Shown: in pieces, positions 1-10,120 of the stretch
How positions within the stretch are numbered: position 1 is the first letter of the stretch
How the letters are laid out: each line of letters opens with the position of its first letter
NCBI GenBank assembly: GCA_016721565.1
Contig: JADKHW010000002.1
Span: 186,001 to 250,000 of the forward strand
From: a bacterium
Lineage (GTDB): Bacteria; Electryoneota; RPQS01
Reading direction: 5' to 3'
DNA length: 64,000 nt
The notes under the pieces: generated by a model
Seen by the model: only the letters and a program-made list of their open reading frames with translations
What the model was told of the DNA's origin: nothing
Database searches by the model: none
Translations under genes and position numbers: made by a program

Positions 1-123
1 GTCGGGATTCAAGCCGGACGGTCCGGCGGGTCCCTGGTCCCCTTCGCAGCCAACGAACGCGAGTCCGATGACCATCAGGCTTAACAGAATGAACGTAGCT
101 GGGTGTAGTCTTTTGCGATTCAT
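1..123 (-). CDS. Lipoprotein with collagen-like start (partial, cut by window edge)
   Basis: Only the first 41 codons are present; the gene runs off the left edge. The start is an ATG at 121-123 preceded by AAGGGA eight bases upstream. The N-terminus has a basic stretch (MNRKR), a hydrophobic core and the lipobox FVGC with the Cys at residue 26, so the product should be an exported lipoprotein. It continues EGDQGPAGPSG, a collagen-like Gly-x-Pro start that often follows the lipidated Cys in lipoproteins of FCB-group bacteria. The function cannot be read from this fragment. Confidence 0.75.
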   Translation of the reverse strand, partial: MNRKRLHPATFILLSLMVIGLAFVGCEGDQGPAGPSGLNPD

Positions 124-181
124 AGATTGCATCCCTTATCGGGTCCTCTTCCCGTTAATGGTTGCTTCCGGCATAAGCCAG

Positions 182-219
182 AAAAAAAGACCCCCTGAAC
201 AGGAAATCCTGGCAGGGGG
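182..219 (-). terminator. Rho-independent terminator
   Basis: CCCCCTG (191-197) pairs with CAGGGGG (213-219), with an inner AGGA/TCCT pairing. On the minus strand it is followed by seven T. It lies about 68 bases upstream of the lipoprotein start and over 400 bases below the nearest minus-strand gene. It may close an unannotated small transcript or act in the lipoprotein leader. Confidence 0.7.
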
Positions 220-640
220 ATAACGAATAATAGATAAGATTAGTCAGATTTACTTTGCAGTCGTTGAACTTCGGTGTTTTGGTCGAAGATTGGGGCGAAT
301 GATTAATAAGGTTTCGGAAGGTCATTTGTCCACTCAACTGCGCAACTTGGGTCATTAATCAAGTTACTGCATGTATTGTAAACAATTTCCGTTCCAACAG
401 CAATATGGTTAAGGGTTTTAGTGACCCTCACACATATCCAGCCACAGGCTCAATTCTTTGATTTTCAATATAACAGACCTACTTGGTCAGATTCTGGGAA
501 TGTGGATAAAGAGGCGTAAATTCAGATATAAAAGTCTAATTAGCCGTGTGTTTTGGTGCGTTGATAAAGTATAAGTGCTTATTTCAACTTAACGCGGGTA
601 TCATTTGGGTCACTTGACGGCTCGGATGACCCAATATTGC
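220..640. other. Gene-free stretch with inverted repeats
   Basis: This AT-rich stretch has no convincing coding frame. It holds a small inverted repeat AGGGT/ACCCT near 411-427. A longer one, TTGGGTCA (605-612) with TGACCCAA (627-634), sits seven bases after the stop of the HTH gene, where a transcript end would be expected, but no T-run follows it. A further copy of the half-site TTGGGTCA occurs at 347-354. Confidence 0.4.
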
Positions 641-946
641 CTACTGTCCGGCGGCGCGGTGTTCGCGAACGAACCGATTGATTTCGTCGCGTTCGAAAAG
701 TATTACTTTGCGTGACAAACGCACGCATTTCAGGCGATCTTCGCGCACCCATCTCATAATGGTTGTGCGATGCACGCGTCCGAGCATTTCGGCGGCTTCG
801 GAGAGGGTGAGGAGCCCTTGCGGTGAATCACTGTTCACGCGCGGGGTCATAGCCCCATCCGCACGCGTGGTTTTCATCACGCGTGTTGTTACGGTGGTCA
901 TGGGGTCTCCTTTCGCGGTAGGTTTCTTGTCTTTCTTGGAGTTCAT
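641..946 (-). CDS. Small helix-turn-helix (excisionase/MerR-like) DNA-binding protein
   Basis: The 101-residue product has a single HTH_17-type domain in its C-terminal half (about 43-95). LLTLSEAAEMLG gives the helix-turn-helix, TTIMRWVREDRL the recognition segment, and VILFERDEINRFV closes the fold. This domain occurs in phage excisionases and many small regulators. The first 40 residues are basic and low in complexity; an internal Met at residue 16 is an alternative start. Its ATG overlaps the stop of the 18-heme cytochrome gene (ATGA, 943-946), so the two are probably translationally coupled. A regulatory role for the cytochrome operon is inference from position. Confidence 0.8.
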   Translation of the reverse strand: MNSKKDKKPTAKGDPMTTVTTRVMKTTRADGAMTPRVNSDSPQGLLTLSEAAEMLGRVHRTTIMRWVREDRLKCVRLSRKVILFERDEINRFVREHRAAGQ

Positions 947-2877
947 TGGGCAGCTCCGATGGCATCAAACCACCGCTTGAAAAGTTGAGGGTTATGGGCT
1001 GAACTGCTGCCATCCTTTTGCAGTAAGTCAGCCAATTGTTGGTATTGCTTATATTGATCGCTTCCAACTTTGTAGTTAGCAAGCGCTTTGTGGATAGACT
1101 TGGTCATATTTCGGGCATCCGTTTGCCACATGGCGAGAGTGTCGCCAAATGCATTGTCGTGACAGCCGATGCATAGCGGAGCGACATCGCGCGAAACTTT
1201 TGCACCTGAAGTTTCATGGCAATCTGTGCAGGCAAAATCGAGATCTGCTTTGAATGAAGGCGTGGCACCTACAAATTGCGGCACGTTGCCTTTGAACACT
1301 GCAAATTGCGTTGTGTGACAAGATTCACACTTGGCTTTGCTATCAACGAGCGGCTGATGGTGACAACTGTTGCAGTCGTTTTTTGTCATCAGGAGCTTTC
1401 CATGCGAACCAGGTGACGTCGAGTGACAGCTCTCGCACTTGCCTTGCGTCGTGTGCTTGCGGTGATCAAATGTGTTTCCGCCATACATAACAACGGCGTC
1501 TCCGGCGGCCGGGTGACATGTGTTGCAAGATTGCGCGTTTTTCACATCGTTGCCAAGAATGCGCGCCGAGAGCAATTCAATCATCTCCGGATTGTGCAAC
1601 GGATTGCCTCGATCGTACATGCTCAATGCGGCAAGCATTGAATCACGCAATACGGGTTCAAGTTTCGCCGTTTGAACTTCGAGTTCTTTAATGCGGCGGC
1701 GAATCGGTTCATCCCAACGAGTCCAGAGGCTCTGGTAGCCCGCGTCGTGGCAAGGTGTACACATGGGGCAAGACTTGTTGCCGTCGGTGTTATGAATATC
1801 GCCGACGTGGCAAGATTTACACTCCATACCTGCCTTAGCCATCTTTGACGGACTCAGCGGAATGCCCGGAAGTTCTCCGCGCCAGACCTTTTCGATTGCG
1901 TCATCCGGCTTGCCGTGACATTCGCTGCATGTGCGCTCGGAACTGGCGACTGCTACGGCTTCCTTGCCGTGACGAATTTCAATGTGACAAGCAGTGCATT
2001 CGACCTTATGATCCGTCACGTGCATCTTATGAACAAATTCGTGCTCACTATAGCGCTCGATGTGCTGCTGCTGAGCATGACACGAATTACAACGTTCCTT
2101 TGGAACATATCCGTCACCGACTACTTCGCTCGCGTGGCAGCTTGAACAATCCGCTTTGCGCGCGAGCATTTCAGTATGGTCAAAGCTCGTGTCGGCGGCC
2201 ATCACTCCCGTCGGCGGGTTGTGACAATTAGTGCATGTTGCGAGGCTCGTCGGAATTCCCACTGAGTCCGGCTTGAAGTGGCACATGAAGCATGTGGACT
2301 CGTTCACCGTGATGTGCTCACCTTGCACGATGTTGGAGTGACATGATGTGCAGCGCAATTGACGACCACGACGCGGTTGTTCAAGGTGCGGTTTGTGATC
2401 AAACTTTACACCACGAAAGTCCACTTCACTTTGCAATAGGCGCGTATCGTGGCAACCAGATCGCAGACAACTACGATCTTCGATTTCTGCCCACGGTTTA
2501 GAACGCTTATACACACCCGTGAAATAATTCGCGACCATCGACATGGCCATGAACTTGGAGTGAATTGTTCCTTCCAAGCCCGGGGGAATGTGACACTCGG
2601 TGCAGGTCACGTTATGATGTGTAGAGGTTTCCCACGCATCAAAATATGGTTCCATGACGTGACACGAGCGGCAAAAATTCGGCTGTGATGTTACCTTTAC
2701 AAAGAACAGCAAAGAGAACAATACAACGGCGGCGCTGGCAAAAAGTACCAAGCCAATTCGTCGTGCGCCAAACCCTTTCAACCGAGTCCAGCCAACTCCA
2801 AATAGCCAAAATGGAAGCTTGATGGTTTCCCAGCAAGCAACAAAAAACTCTTTTACGATCCAGTTAAACTTGTTCAT
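943..2877 (-). CDS. Multiheme c-type cytochrome, NapC/NirT-like N-terminus, about 18 hemes
   Basis: The 644-residue protein has a cytoplasmic N-terminus and one membrane anchor (about 41-61), then an all-periplasmic heme domain. I count 17 CXXCH motifs plus one CX4CH (CLRSGCH near residue 142). The first site, CRSCH at 69-73, follows the anchor directly as in NapC/NirT quinol dehydrogenases, which take electrons from membrane quinols. The length and heme number far exceed the usual four hemes, so this is probably a fusion of a NapC-type quinol-oxidising head with a long heme chain. A helix-rich segment without hemes (about 405-465) separates two heme clusters. It forms an operon with the small HTH gene. 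The redox partner is unknown. Confidence 0.9.
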   Translation of the reverse strand: MNKFNWIVKEFFVACWETIKLPFWLFGVGWTRLKGFGARRIGLVLFASAAVVLFSLLFFVKVTSQPNFCRSCHVMEPYFDAWETSTHHNVTCTECHIPPGLEGTIHSKFMAMSMVANYFTGVYKRSKPWAEIEDRSCLRSGCHDTRLLQSEVDFRGVKFDHKPHLEQPRRGRQLRCTSCHSNIVQGEHITVNESTCFMCHFKPDSVGIPTSLATCTNCHNPPTGVMAADTSFDHTEMLARKADCSSCHASEVVGDGYVPKERCNSCHAQQQHIERYSEHEFVHKMHVTDHKVECTACHIEIRHGKEAVAVASSERTCSECHGKPDDAIEKVWRGELPGIPLSPSKMAKAGMECKSCHVGDIHNTDGNKSCPMCTPCHDAGYQSLWTRWDEPIRRRIKELEVQTAKLEPVLRDSMLAALSMYDRGNPLHNPEMIELLSARILGNDVKNAQSCNTCHPAAGDAVVMYGGNTFDHRKHTTQGKCESCHSTSPGSHGKLLMTKNDCNSCHHQPLVDSKAKCESCHTTQFAVFKGNVPQFVGATPSFKADLDFACTDCHETSGAKVSRDVAPLCIGCHDNAFGDTLAMWQTDARNMTKSIHKALANYKVGSDQYKQYQQLADLLQKDGSSSAHNPQLFKRWFDAIGAAQ

Positions 2878-2920
2878 TTAGTCAGTCAATCGGTGGAATG
2901 GGATCGGTACCCCCAAAAAC

Positions 2921-2966
2921 GAAAAGACCCCGATCCATCGGTTTACGAGATGATGGAATCGGAGTC
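2921..2966 (-). terminator. Terminator-like hairpin in the cytochrome leader
   Basis: GATGGAATCGGAGTC (2952-2966) pairs with GACCCCGATCCATC (2926-2939), with one mismatch and one bulge. On the minus strand it is followed by CTTTTCGTTTTT. It ends about 45 bases upstream of the cytochrome start and lies inside the transcript expected from the promoter at 3083-3111. It may be an attenuator, or a distal terminator of the metH-ltaE operon. Confidence 0.55.
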
Positions 2967-3082
2967 GTATTGGCGAACTTGGCGGGCAGGAGTCAAAGCT
3001 AGCCAGACAACAGAGCCGCAATTACGCTAACACAAATTCATGCTGGACACTTAGCTTAGGCGGCGGTCCCGATTCCACTAAC

Positions 3083-3111
3083 AATATCGGAAAGCAATTG
3101 GGAGCAGTCAA
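3083..3111 (-). promoter_or_regulatory. Putative sigma-70 promoter of the 18-heme cytochrome operon
   Basis: On the minus strand, TTGACT (3106-3111) and GATATT (3083-3088) are separated by exactly 17 bases, 5/6 and 4/6 matches to consensus. Upstream at 3142-3154 is the inverted repeat GTCAC-TGT-GTGAC, with another GTCAC at 3131-3135, placed where an activator would bind. The predicted leader is about 200 bases. Confidence 0.5.
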
Positions 3112-3290
3112 GCATTTATAATGTGTATGTGTCACTTTGAGGTCACTGTGTGACTTGGTCTCCTCCGCTTATCTTCTGATTTTACTGGGAATGAGAGGTA
3201 TTTTGTCTGATTATGTGGGGAGGAGTTCGTCTCTTTTGTTCCTCTCCACGCACACTTACGAGCCTGCCCTGTGGCATCAACCGACAGTGT

Positions 3291-4322
3291 CTATAGGGGC
3301 TTCAAAACCGAGCAAATCAGGTTTGCAGCTTCGACGCACTGCGCCGTGGACACGTCGCGATGAGTAACCAGACGAATCGTACGTGGGCCAAATTCGAAAA
3401 ACGAGACGCCGAGTTTTTGCGCGCGCGCGACGACTGTTGGAGCGTCAGGGGCGGATTCCTTTAGATCAAAAATGATCATATTCGTTTGCACGGTCGCGAG
3501 ATCGAGATCGACTACATGAGATTCCATGAGAGTGTTGGCAATCAGCTTTGCATTCTTATGATCGTTGTGCAGCTGCTCCATGTGATTGTCGAGGGCATAG
3601 GTGCACGCGGCGGCAAGGATACCTGATTGACGCATGGCGCCACCGAGCATTCGGCGATAGCGCGTGGCGCGAGTGATAATTTCTTTGGAACCTGCAAGCA
3701 TTGAGCCTGCCGGACAGCCAAGCCCTTTAGAAAATGCTACGGAAACCAAGTCGAACGGTTTGGCTAAATCCGAATACTCTCTTCCAGAGGCGAGTGCTGC
3801 GTTCCATAGGCGTGCACCGTCGCAATAGGAATAGACGTTGCGCTCTCTTGCTGCTCTGCAAATGCACTCAAGTTCAAACTGCGGGAAGATGACTCCGCCT
3901 GCACGGTTGTGCGTGTTCTCGATAGCGACAACGGTAGTCGGAGGATGAACTATGTGGCCGGGAGCGTTGTAGGCAGCAAGAAATTCTTTACAGTTGAATG
4001 TTCCACGTTTTCCAACTTCACGAAATTGAATGCCTGAGTTTGCTGCTGAGGCTCCGGTTTCGTGGAAGACGATGTGTGGCTCCTTACTGACGACGACTTC
4101 GTCACCGGGACGAGTGAGCGTTCTGAGGGCGCATTGATTCGCCATAACCCCCGTCGGGAAAAAGAGGGAGGCTTCTTTGCCGAGTAAATCTGCGACGCGC
4201 TCTTGCAGATAGTTAACACTCGGGTCTTCACCGAATTGATCGTCACCTACTTCGGCAGAGGCCATCGCGGCGCGCATCCCGGCGGTGGGTTTGGTGATGG
4301 TATCGGAGCGGAGGTCGATCAT
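3291..4322 (-). CDS. ltaE: Low-specificity L-threonine aldolase
   Basis: This PLP enzyme cleaves L-threonine or L-allo-threonine to glycine and acetaldehyde in the cytoplasm. The 343-residue length and whole-protein pattern fit the family. The N-terminus is MIDLRSDTITKPT, the glycine-rich FFPTGVMANQ region is near residue 55, HNRAGG near 140, and the PLP-binding lysine lies in AFSKGLGCPAGS near residue 200. Its ATG lies one base after the metH stop, so the two share an operon. That links glycine production with one-carbon and methionine metabolism, because glycine and serine feed the folate pool used by MetH. Confidence 0.93.
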   Translation of the reverse strand: MIDLRSDTITKPTAGMRAAMASAEVGDDQFGEDPSVNYLQERVADLLGKEASLFFPTGVMANQCALRTLTRPGDEVVVSKEPHIVFHETGASAANSGIQFREVGKRGTFNCKEFLAAYNAPGHIVHPPTTVVAIENTHNRAGGVIFPQFELECICRAARERNVYSYCDGARLWNAALASGREYSDLAKPFDLVSVAFSKGLGCPAGSMLAGSKEIITRATRYRRMLGGAMRQSGILAAACTYALDNHMEQLHNDHKNAKLIANTLMESHVVDLDLATVQTNMIIFDLKESAPDAPTVVARAQKLGVSFFEFGPRTIRLVTHRDVSTAQCVEAANLICSVLKPL

Positions 4323-4323
4323 G

Positions 4324-7300
4324 TTAATCCTGATTTGCTGATAACAAGCGCTTCGCTTGAGTGAGCGAAATGCCTTTGCGGTGGGCGTAGTCTTGAACTT
4401 GGTCGTCAGCGATTTTGCCGATGCCGAAGTACTTTGACTCGGGATGCCAGAAGTAAAAGCCAGATACGGAAGAAGCAGGTAACATCGCGAAATGCTCTGT
4501 TAAGGTGATGCCAGCATTTTGTTCCGCTTGTAAGAGATCAAAAAGGGTACGTTTCTCGGAATGCTCGGGACAGGCTGGGTAGCCTGGCGCGGGAGGAATG
4601 CCTTGATAGTTCTCTTTGATTAAGTCGTCATTCGAGAGTTTTTCGTTGGGCGCATAGCCCCAGTACTCGCGGCGAACGCGCTCATGCAGATGCTCGGCTA
4701 AGGCTTCGGCCAATCTGTCGGCCAGTGCTTTGGCCAAGATTGCACGGTAATCGTCATGCTGCTTCTCGAACTCAGCGACGATGTGATTCAGCTCGTCACC
4801 GGAAGTCACCGCAAATCCGCCCATGTAGTCGGCGACACCGGACTCTTTTGAGGCGATGTAATCTGCGAGAGAGAGATTCGGCGAAGACGCATCTTTCTTC
4901 ATCTGCTGACGCAGCATGTGGAAAGATGTCAAGACACGCTTACGGGTTTCATCGGTGTAGATCTCGACAGAGTCACCAACACTGTTGGCGGCAAAGAGTC
5001 CGAAGACAGCATGAGCTTTGAGTCTACCCTGCTCAACGATGTCTTTCAACATTTCCTGCGCATCTTTGAAGAGTGAGCGAGCACTTTCGCCAACGACTTT
5101 GTCTTCGAGGATGCTGGGGTATTTACCTGACAGCTCCCATGCTTGGAAGAAGGGTGTCAGTCAATGCGCTCGACCAACGGCTTCAGCGGATAGTTGCGCA
5201 AAACGGTTAAGCCGAGTTGCGTTGGCTTGGGCGGTGCGGACGTGTAATTCAGCTTTGCGCGATTGGCACGAGCTTCTTCCAGCGTCGCGATCTTCAGTGA
5301 ACCGACTTGCTGGGCACGAATGACGCGCACTTTCTCGTAGTCTGCAGCAACATCGCGGACAAACTCTTCGCGAAGTTGCTTGCTGATTAAGCTTGTGGCA
5401 ACACCGACTGCTCGTGAAGCATCGAGAACGTGCACGGTTGGGCCAGAGTAGTTCGGGCTGATCTTAACCGCTGTGTGCACTCGTGACGTGGTGGCACCGC
5501 CGATCAATAGCGGAGTGGTCATGTTGAGGCGCTGCATCTCGGAGGCGACGAAGGTCATCTCTTCCAAGCGACGGTGTGATCAGTCCACTCAAACCGATTA
5601 AGTCAACATGCTCTTTATTCGCTGTGTCGAGAATTTTTGCGCACGGTACCATCACGCCGAGGTCGATGACTTCAAAGCCGTTGCATTGCAAGACAACACC
5701 CACGATGTTCTTGCCGATATCGTGCACATCTCCTTTGACGGTTGCGAGCAGGATACGGCCTTTGCTGCTGGATTCACCGGCTTTTTTGGAGGCTTCAATA
5801 TAGGGAATCAAATGCGCAACGGCTTTTTTCATGACGCGCGCACTCTTCACAACTTGCGGAAGGAACATCTTCCCTGCTCCAAAGAGATCACCGACGCGAT
5901 TCATGCCTGCCATCAGCGGACCTTCGATTACTTCGATTGGCTCAGGCAATTCGAGGCGGGCCTCCTCGGTGTCTTCTATGATATAGTCGTCGATACCTTC
6001 AACGAGAGCATGCTTCAAGCGGTCAAATACGTTGTGCTTGCGCCACTCGAGTTCGACGGCTTTGTCTTTGACTTTGCCTTTGACTGTCGAGGCGAAGTCA
6101 AGCAACCGTTCTGTGGCATCGGAGCGGCGATTCATAACGACATCTTCCACTCTTTCGAGCAACGCGGGTTCGATATCGTCATAGATTGAGAGTGCACCAG
6201 CATTCACGATGGCCATGTCCATCCCAGCGTGAATCGCGTGGTAGAGGAACACGGAGTGAATGGCTTCGCGGACAGTATTGTTGCCACGGAAGGAGAACGA
6301 AACGTTACTTAGCCCGCCGCTGATGCGAACTTCAGGAAGTTTGGCTTTGATACGGCGCGTGGCTTCAAAGAATTGCACCGCATAGTCGTTGTGCTCTTCG
6401 ATGCCGGTAGCAATAGCGAAGATGTTCGGATCGATGATGATGTCTTGCGGCGCGAAACCCGCTTGCTCAGTCAGGATCTTGAATGCACGCTCGGCAATGG
6501 CAACACGACGATCTACGGTGTCGGCTTGTCCTTGTTCATCAAAAGCCATGACGATTACTGCGGCGCCGTATCGTTGACAGAGTTTAGCTTGACGCAAGAA
6601 CTCGGCTTCGCCTTCCTTCATGCTGATCGAATTGACTACAGGCTTTCCTTGAATACATTTCAAGCCTGTTTCAATAACCGACCATTTCGATGAGTCGATC
6701 ACAAACGGAACGCGCGCGATGGACGGCTCGGTTGCGATGAGATTCAGGAAGCGCTTCATGGCGCCTTCGGAATCGAGCAAGCCTTCATCCATGTTGATGT
6801 CGATCATTTGCGCACCGCTCTCGACTTGCTGGCGAGCTACTTCGACAGCAGTTTCGTAGTCACCGTTCAGAATTAATTTTGCAAAGCGCGCTGAGCCTGT
6901 GACATTTGTGCGCTCTCCGATATTGACGAAACCGCTCTCTTCACCGATGGTTAAAGGTTCGAGACCTGAGACACGCAAACGCTTGGGCAAGTGCACGACT
7001 TTGCGAGGGGCAAATTGAGTAACAGCTTCAGCTATTGCCGCAATGTGTGTAGGCTGTGTGCCGCAGCAACCGCCTGCGATATTAAGCAAGCCCGCTTTGG
7101 CAAAACCACCCATGACTCGGGCCATGTTGGCGGGCGTGTCATCGTATTCACCAAACTCGTTTGGCAAGCCTGCATTAGGATGCAAGCTGACGTAGCAGTC
7201 GGCGACGCGGGAGAGTTCTTGCAGATAGGGGAGCATGGTTTCTGCTCCGAGTGCGCAATTTAGTCCTACTGCGAAGGGCTTGGCATGACAGATGGAATTC

Positions 7301-8010
7301 CAGAAAGCTTCAGTGGTCTGACCGGAGAGCGTTCTGCCGCTCGCATCTGTGATTGTACCAGAAACAATTAGCGGAATGCGTTCGCCGCGCTGTTCAAAGA
7401 CGTTTTCAACGGCGAAGATAGCGGCTTTAGCATTCAGAGTATCAAATGAGGTTTCAATCAGGAGAATATCTGCCCCACCGTCAATCTGACCGCGAACACA
7501 GGCTTCATAGATTTTCACCATATCATCAAAATACAAATCGCGATAGCCGGGATCGTTGACATTGGGTGAAAGCGAAAGAGTTTTGTTCGTTGGGCCAAGA
7601 CTTCCGGCAACGAAACGCGGACGTGAAGAATCTTTTTGCTCGGATTCATCAGCGGCGGCGCGTGCGACGCGAGCGGAGGCGAGGTTTATCTCTTCGGCGA
7701 AATCTTCCATGCCGTAGTCGGCGAGCGACGGGGCGTTGGCCGTGAAACTATTTGTCGAGACTATGTCCGCGCCGGAATCGAAATAGAGGGCGTGCAAGCT
7801 TTTGATCAGGTCTGGCTTGGTGAGCACGAGCAGGTCGTTGTTACCCTTCAGATCGCGGTTCCAATCGGCGAAACGCTGGCCTCGATAGTCGGCTTCGGTT
7901 AGCCGTTGTTTCTGAATAAGAGTCCCCATTGCGCCATCCAAAACGAGGATGCGTTGTTCAATCAAGCGATGTAGAGCTTCGATACGGGTGGCGCGGGTCC
8001 AAACGGTCAT
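4324..8010 (-). CDS. metH: Cobalamin-dependent methionine synthase, two frameshifts
   Basis: MetH transfers a methyl group from 5-methyltetrahydrofolate through cobalamin to homocysteine. The reconstructed length is about 1,229 residues, as in E. coli. Domains in order: homocysteine/zinc domain (about 10-325, zinc Cys in GLNCALG and GGCCGT), pterin-binding domain (about 355-620), B12 cap and B12 domain with the axial-His motif GDVHDIGKN (about 755), and the SAM-reactivation domain (4324-5160; RVRREYWGYAP, APGYPACPEHSEK). The frame is broken twice. One G too many near 5568 should read SLEEM, and one G is missing near 5159 where TGG (Trp of IDWTPFF) has become a TGA stop. Sequence between the breaks is fully conserved, so error is likelier than decay. 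There is no B12 or SAM riboswitch in the short leader. Confidence 0.93.
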
Positions 8011-8134
8011 GGTCGTGAAAGTGTTATCCTGTTTCTTTACAAACTGTTACGAAGGCGCAAAATTGATTAGTCTTGCCGAGTCTTAATTATACGAAATCCT
8101 TGAGTGTTTTGCTCCGTTTCGCGAGTACCAGAAA

Positions 8135-8172
8135 AGGAAAGCCCCCACCCAGCTTTTACGCCGGATGGGGGC
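8135..8172 (-). terminator. Rho-independent terminator
   Basis: GCCCCCACCC (8141-8150) pairs with GGATGGGGGC (8163-8172) with one G-T pair. A T-rich tract follows on the minus strand, 26 bases after the stop of the secreted protein gene. Confidence 0.85.
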
Positions 8173-8197
8173 AATCTGCCTGAGGGAGCAGTCTATT

Positions 8198-10120
8198 TTA
8201 CTTCAGGAGCAGCATCCGGTTCACTATCGACTGATTGTTCAGCGTCAAGCGGTACATGTACATACCGGACGGGAGGCTCACTGCATCAAACGGGGTTGTG
8301 TAAGTACCGGCTGACAAATTGTCATTGACCAGCGTGGCAACCTGACGACCGAGAACGTCAAATACCGTAAGGTTCACAAGGCCAGCCACAGGAGTCGAGA
8401 ACTGAATCGTGGTGGTTGGGTTGAACGGGTTCGGGAAGTTGGTCGCGATCAAGTGCGAAGTTACGATTGGAGTCGGTGACGGAGTTACTGCCGAGGTCAA
8501 CGGGTAGAGACCATCCGTGTCGCCAGGCGTACGGAAGAAGTTACCGTTGATTTCATATGCAATCACCCATCCGGCTCCAATTGCTTCAGGAGTGCCAGCA
8601 AGGAAGCCACCAACGACATTAATACGGTCGCCGTTGTTCGGTAACATCGGATTGCTTAGGCTAAAATTGTCGCCGAGGTCAATGACATATTCGCCAACGC
8701 CGTCGTTGTTCGTGTCAAGACCGTAGAAGGTTGAGCCGTAGACATCAACATCGGTAACTGTACCGCTAAGCTCCATCCAAGAGAGGAATCTGTCAACCTC
8801 GAAGCCATCAGCACGACCGCCACCGTCGCCACCATGCTCGCCATCGCGACCATGACGTTCATCCCACCACACGAGACCGTTCAGCGTATGAACGTGAACC
8901 ATCGGGGGTTCGCCGTGCGACATCAAAGCACCAGTCAGAGTAATAGCTTCGCCATCCATAGGTCGAACAGCTTCTGACGGCGGAACGTAATCCGGCGGGC
9001 CGAAATTCAGACGATAGTCCATGATACCATCAGCATCAACGTCGAGTTGATAGAGAAGACGATCAGGATTGGCAGAGTCAGGCGCTGTCACAGAGGCCGT
9101 GCCAGCCAACTCAACGATTTGGAAGTTATGTTCGCCAGGACCGCCGTGTCCACCGTGTCCACCATGCTCACCAGCGACAAGATTCAGTGTCAAGTCGGCG
9201 GTTTGGCCTTCGAGGATTTCAATCACTTCGCTGGCGAAGCCGATGCCACGCTTGGAAGCGTTCACGTTGTAGATACCAACCGGCAGTGCATCCACGGCAA
9301 CGTTACCGTTTTCATCGGTCCAACCGACGAAGTGATGCGGGCGCGGGCCGCCGTGATCGCGAATAAAGGAAACACGTACGCGAGCGCTGTCGACGGGGGT
9401 AGTAACACCGAGCGAATCGGTAACGATGACGTCAACTGACAAACCACCGGTAACAATCGTCGCACCAAGTCCCTCGAGTCGGAGTTCAATCGCGCCATGC
9501 TCAGGATCATTTGACGTAATCGTCAGAAGACCCTCATATTCAATCGTTTCTGTCGGCGAAAAGGTAACAAGCACTTCGGCGTTGTTGCCCATCGGGTCCG
9601 GAGTCAGGGTGAACTCGGCTTCGGACGCAAGCGCAAAAGCGTCGCCAGTAACTGCCAACGATACGTTCAAGTCGGCGGTACCAAAGTTTGATACACGAAC
9701 CATGCGCGTGAACGTGGTACCTAAGCCAACCGGACCAAAATGAACATCATGGTCAGGCATCACAGCGATGCGCGGCAGTGGCTCAAAGAACGGGAGTGAA
9801 AGTGTCAGCGAGGCTGTTTCGCCTTCAATTACGTCAATTTCACCTTGCACCGGAGGATTCGGCCAGATGCCTGCAGAGACGTGATATTCAACTGCCGGAA
9901 TCTCGGCAAATGTGATTTGACCGTTTGCGTCGGTCATACCTTCGAAATGCGGACGCTCATGTCCATGACCATCGCCAAAGGCATTTACCCAAGCGCCTTC
10001 AACCGGCACTTGTGCTGAATCGGGACCGCTTAACACGGTGACCGTCAGACTCCCCGTCTGGGCCCAGGCGGCAGAAATGCCGATTAGGCTGAACAGGGTT
10101 AAAAGAATTAGTTTTTTCAT
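8198..10120 (-). CDS. Secreted multidomain protein with type IX secretion sorting domain
   Basis: The 640-residue protein has a signal peptide (1-21, cleaved after WAQ). A carboxypeptidase-regulatory-like beta domain (about 22-110) is followed by a choice-of-anchor D/HYDIN-like immunoglobulin-type domain (about 112-220), a second regulatory-like domain (about 225-315), and two homologous modules (about 330-415 and 445-545) each containing an NxDG(I/V)xxY-type strand. The C-terminus (about 560-640) is a Por-type sorting domain with NFPNPFNPTTTI and a terminal LLLK. The linkers are unusually rich in His and Gly (GEHGGHGGHGGPGEHN; DGHGHERPH), which could bind metal. It is likely exported through the type IX system and anchored or released at the surface. 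The substrate is unknown. Confidence 0.85.
   Translation of the reverse strand: MKKLILLTLFSLIGISAAWAQTGSLTVTVLSGPDSAQVPVEGAWVNAFGDGHGHERPHFEGMTDANGQITFAEIPAVEYHVSAGIWPNPPVQGEIDVIEGETASLTLSLPFFEPLPRIAVMPDHDVHFGPVGLGTTFTRMVRVSNFGTADLNVSLAVTGDAFALASEAEFTLTPDPMGNNAEVLVTFSPTETIEYEGLLTITSNDPEHGAIELRLEGLGATIVTGGLSVDVIVTDSLGVTTPVDSARVRVSFIRDHGGPRPHHFVGWTDENGNVAVDALPVGIYNVNASKRGIGFASEVIEILEGQTADLTLNLVAGEHGGHGGHGGPGEHNFQIVELAGTASVTAPDSANPDRLLYQLDVDADGIMDYRLNFGPPDYVPPSEAVRPMDGEAITLTGALMSHGEPPMVHVHTLNGLVWWDERHGRDGEHGGDGGGRADGFEVDRFLSWMELSGTVTDVDVYGSTFYGLDTNNDGVGEYVIDLGDNFSLSNPMLPNNGDRINVVGGFLAGTPEAIGAGWVIAYEINGNFFRTPGDTDGLYPLTSAVTPSPTPIVTSHLIATNFPNPFNPTTTIQFSTPVAGLVNLTVFDVLGRQVATLVNDNLSAGTYTTPFDAVSLPSGMYMYRLTLNNQSIVNRMLLLK

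Noticed and set aside
155..355. 66-codon open frame on the minus strand
   Set aside because: It runs through the strong terminator at 182-219, has no clear ribosome site and matches no pattern I recognise.
3137..3367. 76-codon plus-strand frame in the ltaE downstream region
   Set aside because: It overlaps the end of ltaE on the other strand and covers the regulatory region of the cytochrome operon; it has no family resemblance.
8011..8134. B12 or SAM riboswitch ahead of metH
   Set aside because: The leader is about 125 bases to the upstream terminator, too short and without the conserved B12-box or SAM-type core; only a TATAAT at 8086-8091 is seen.
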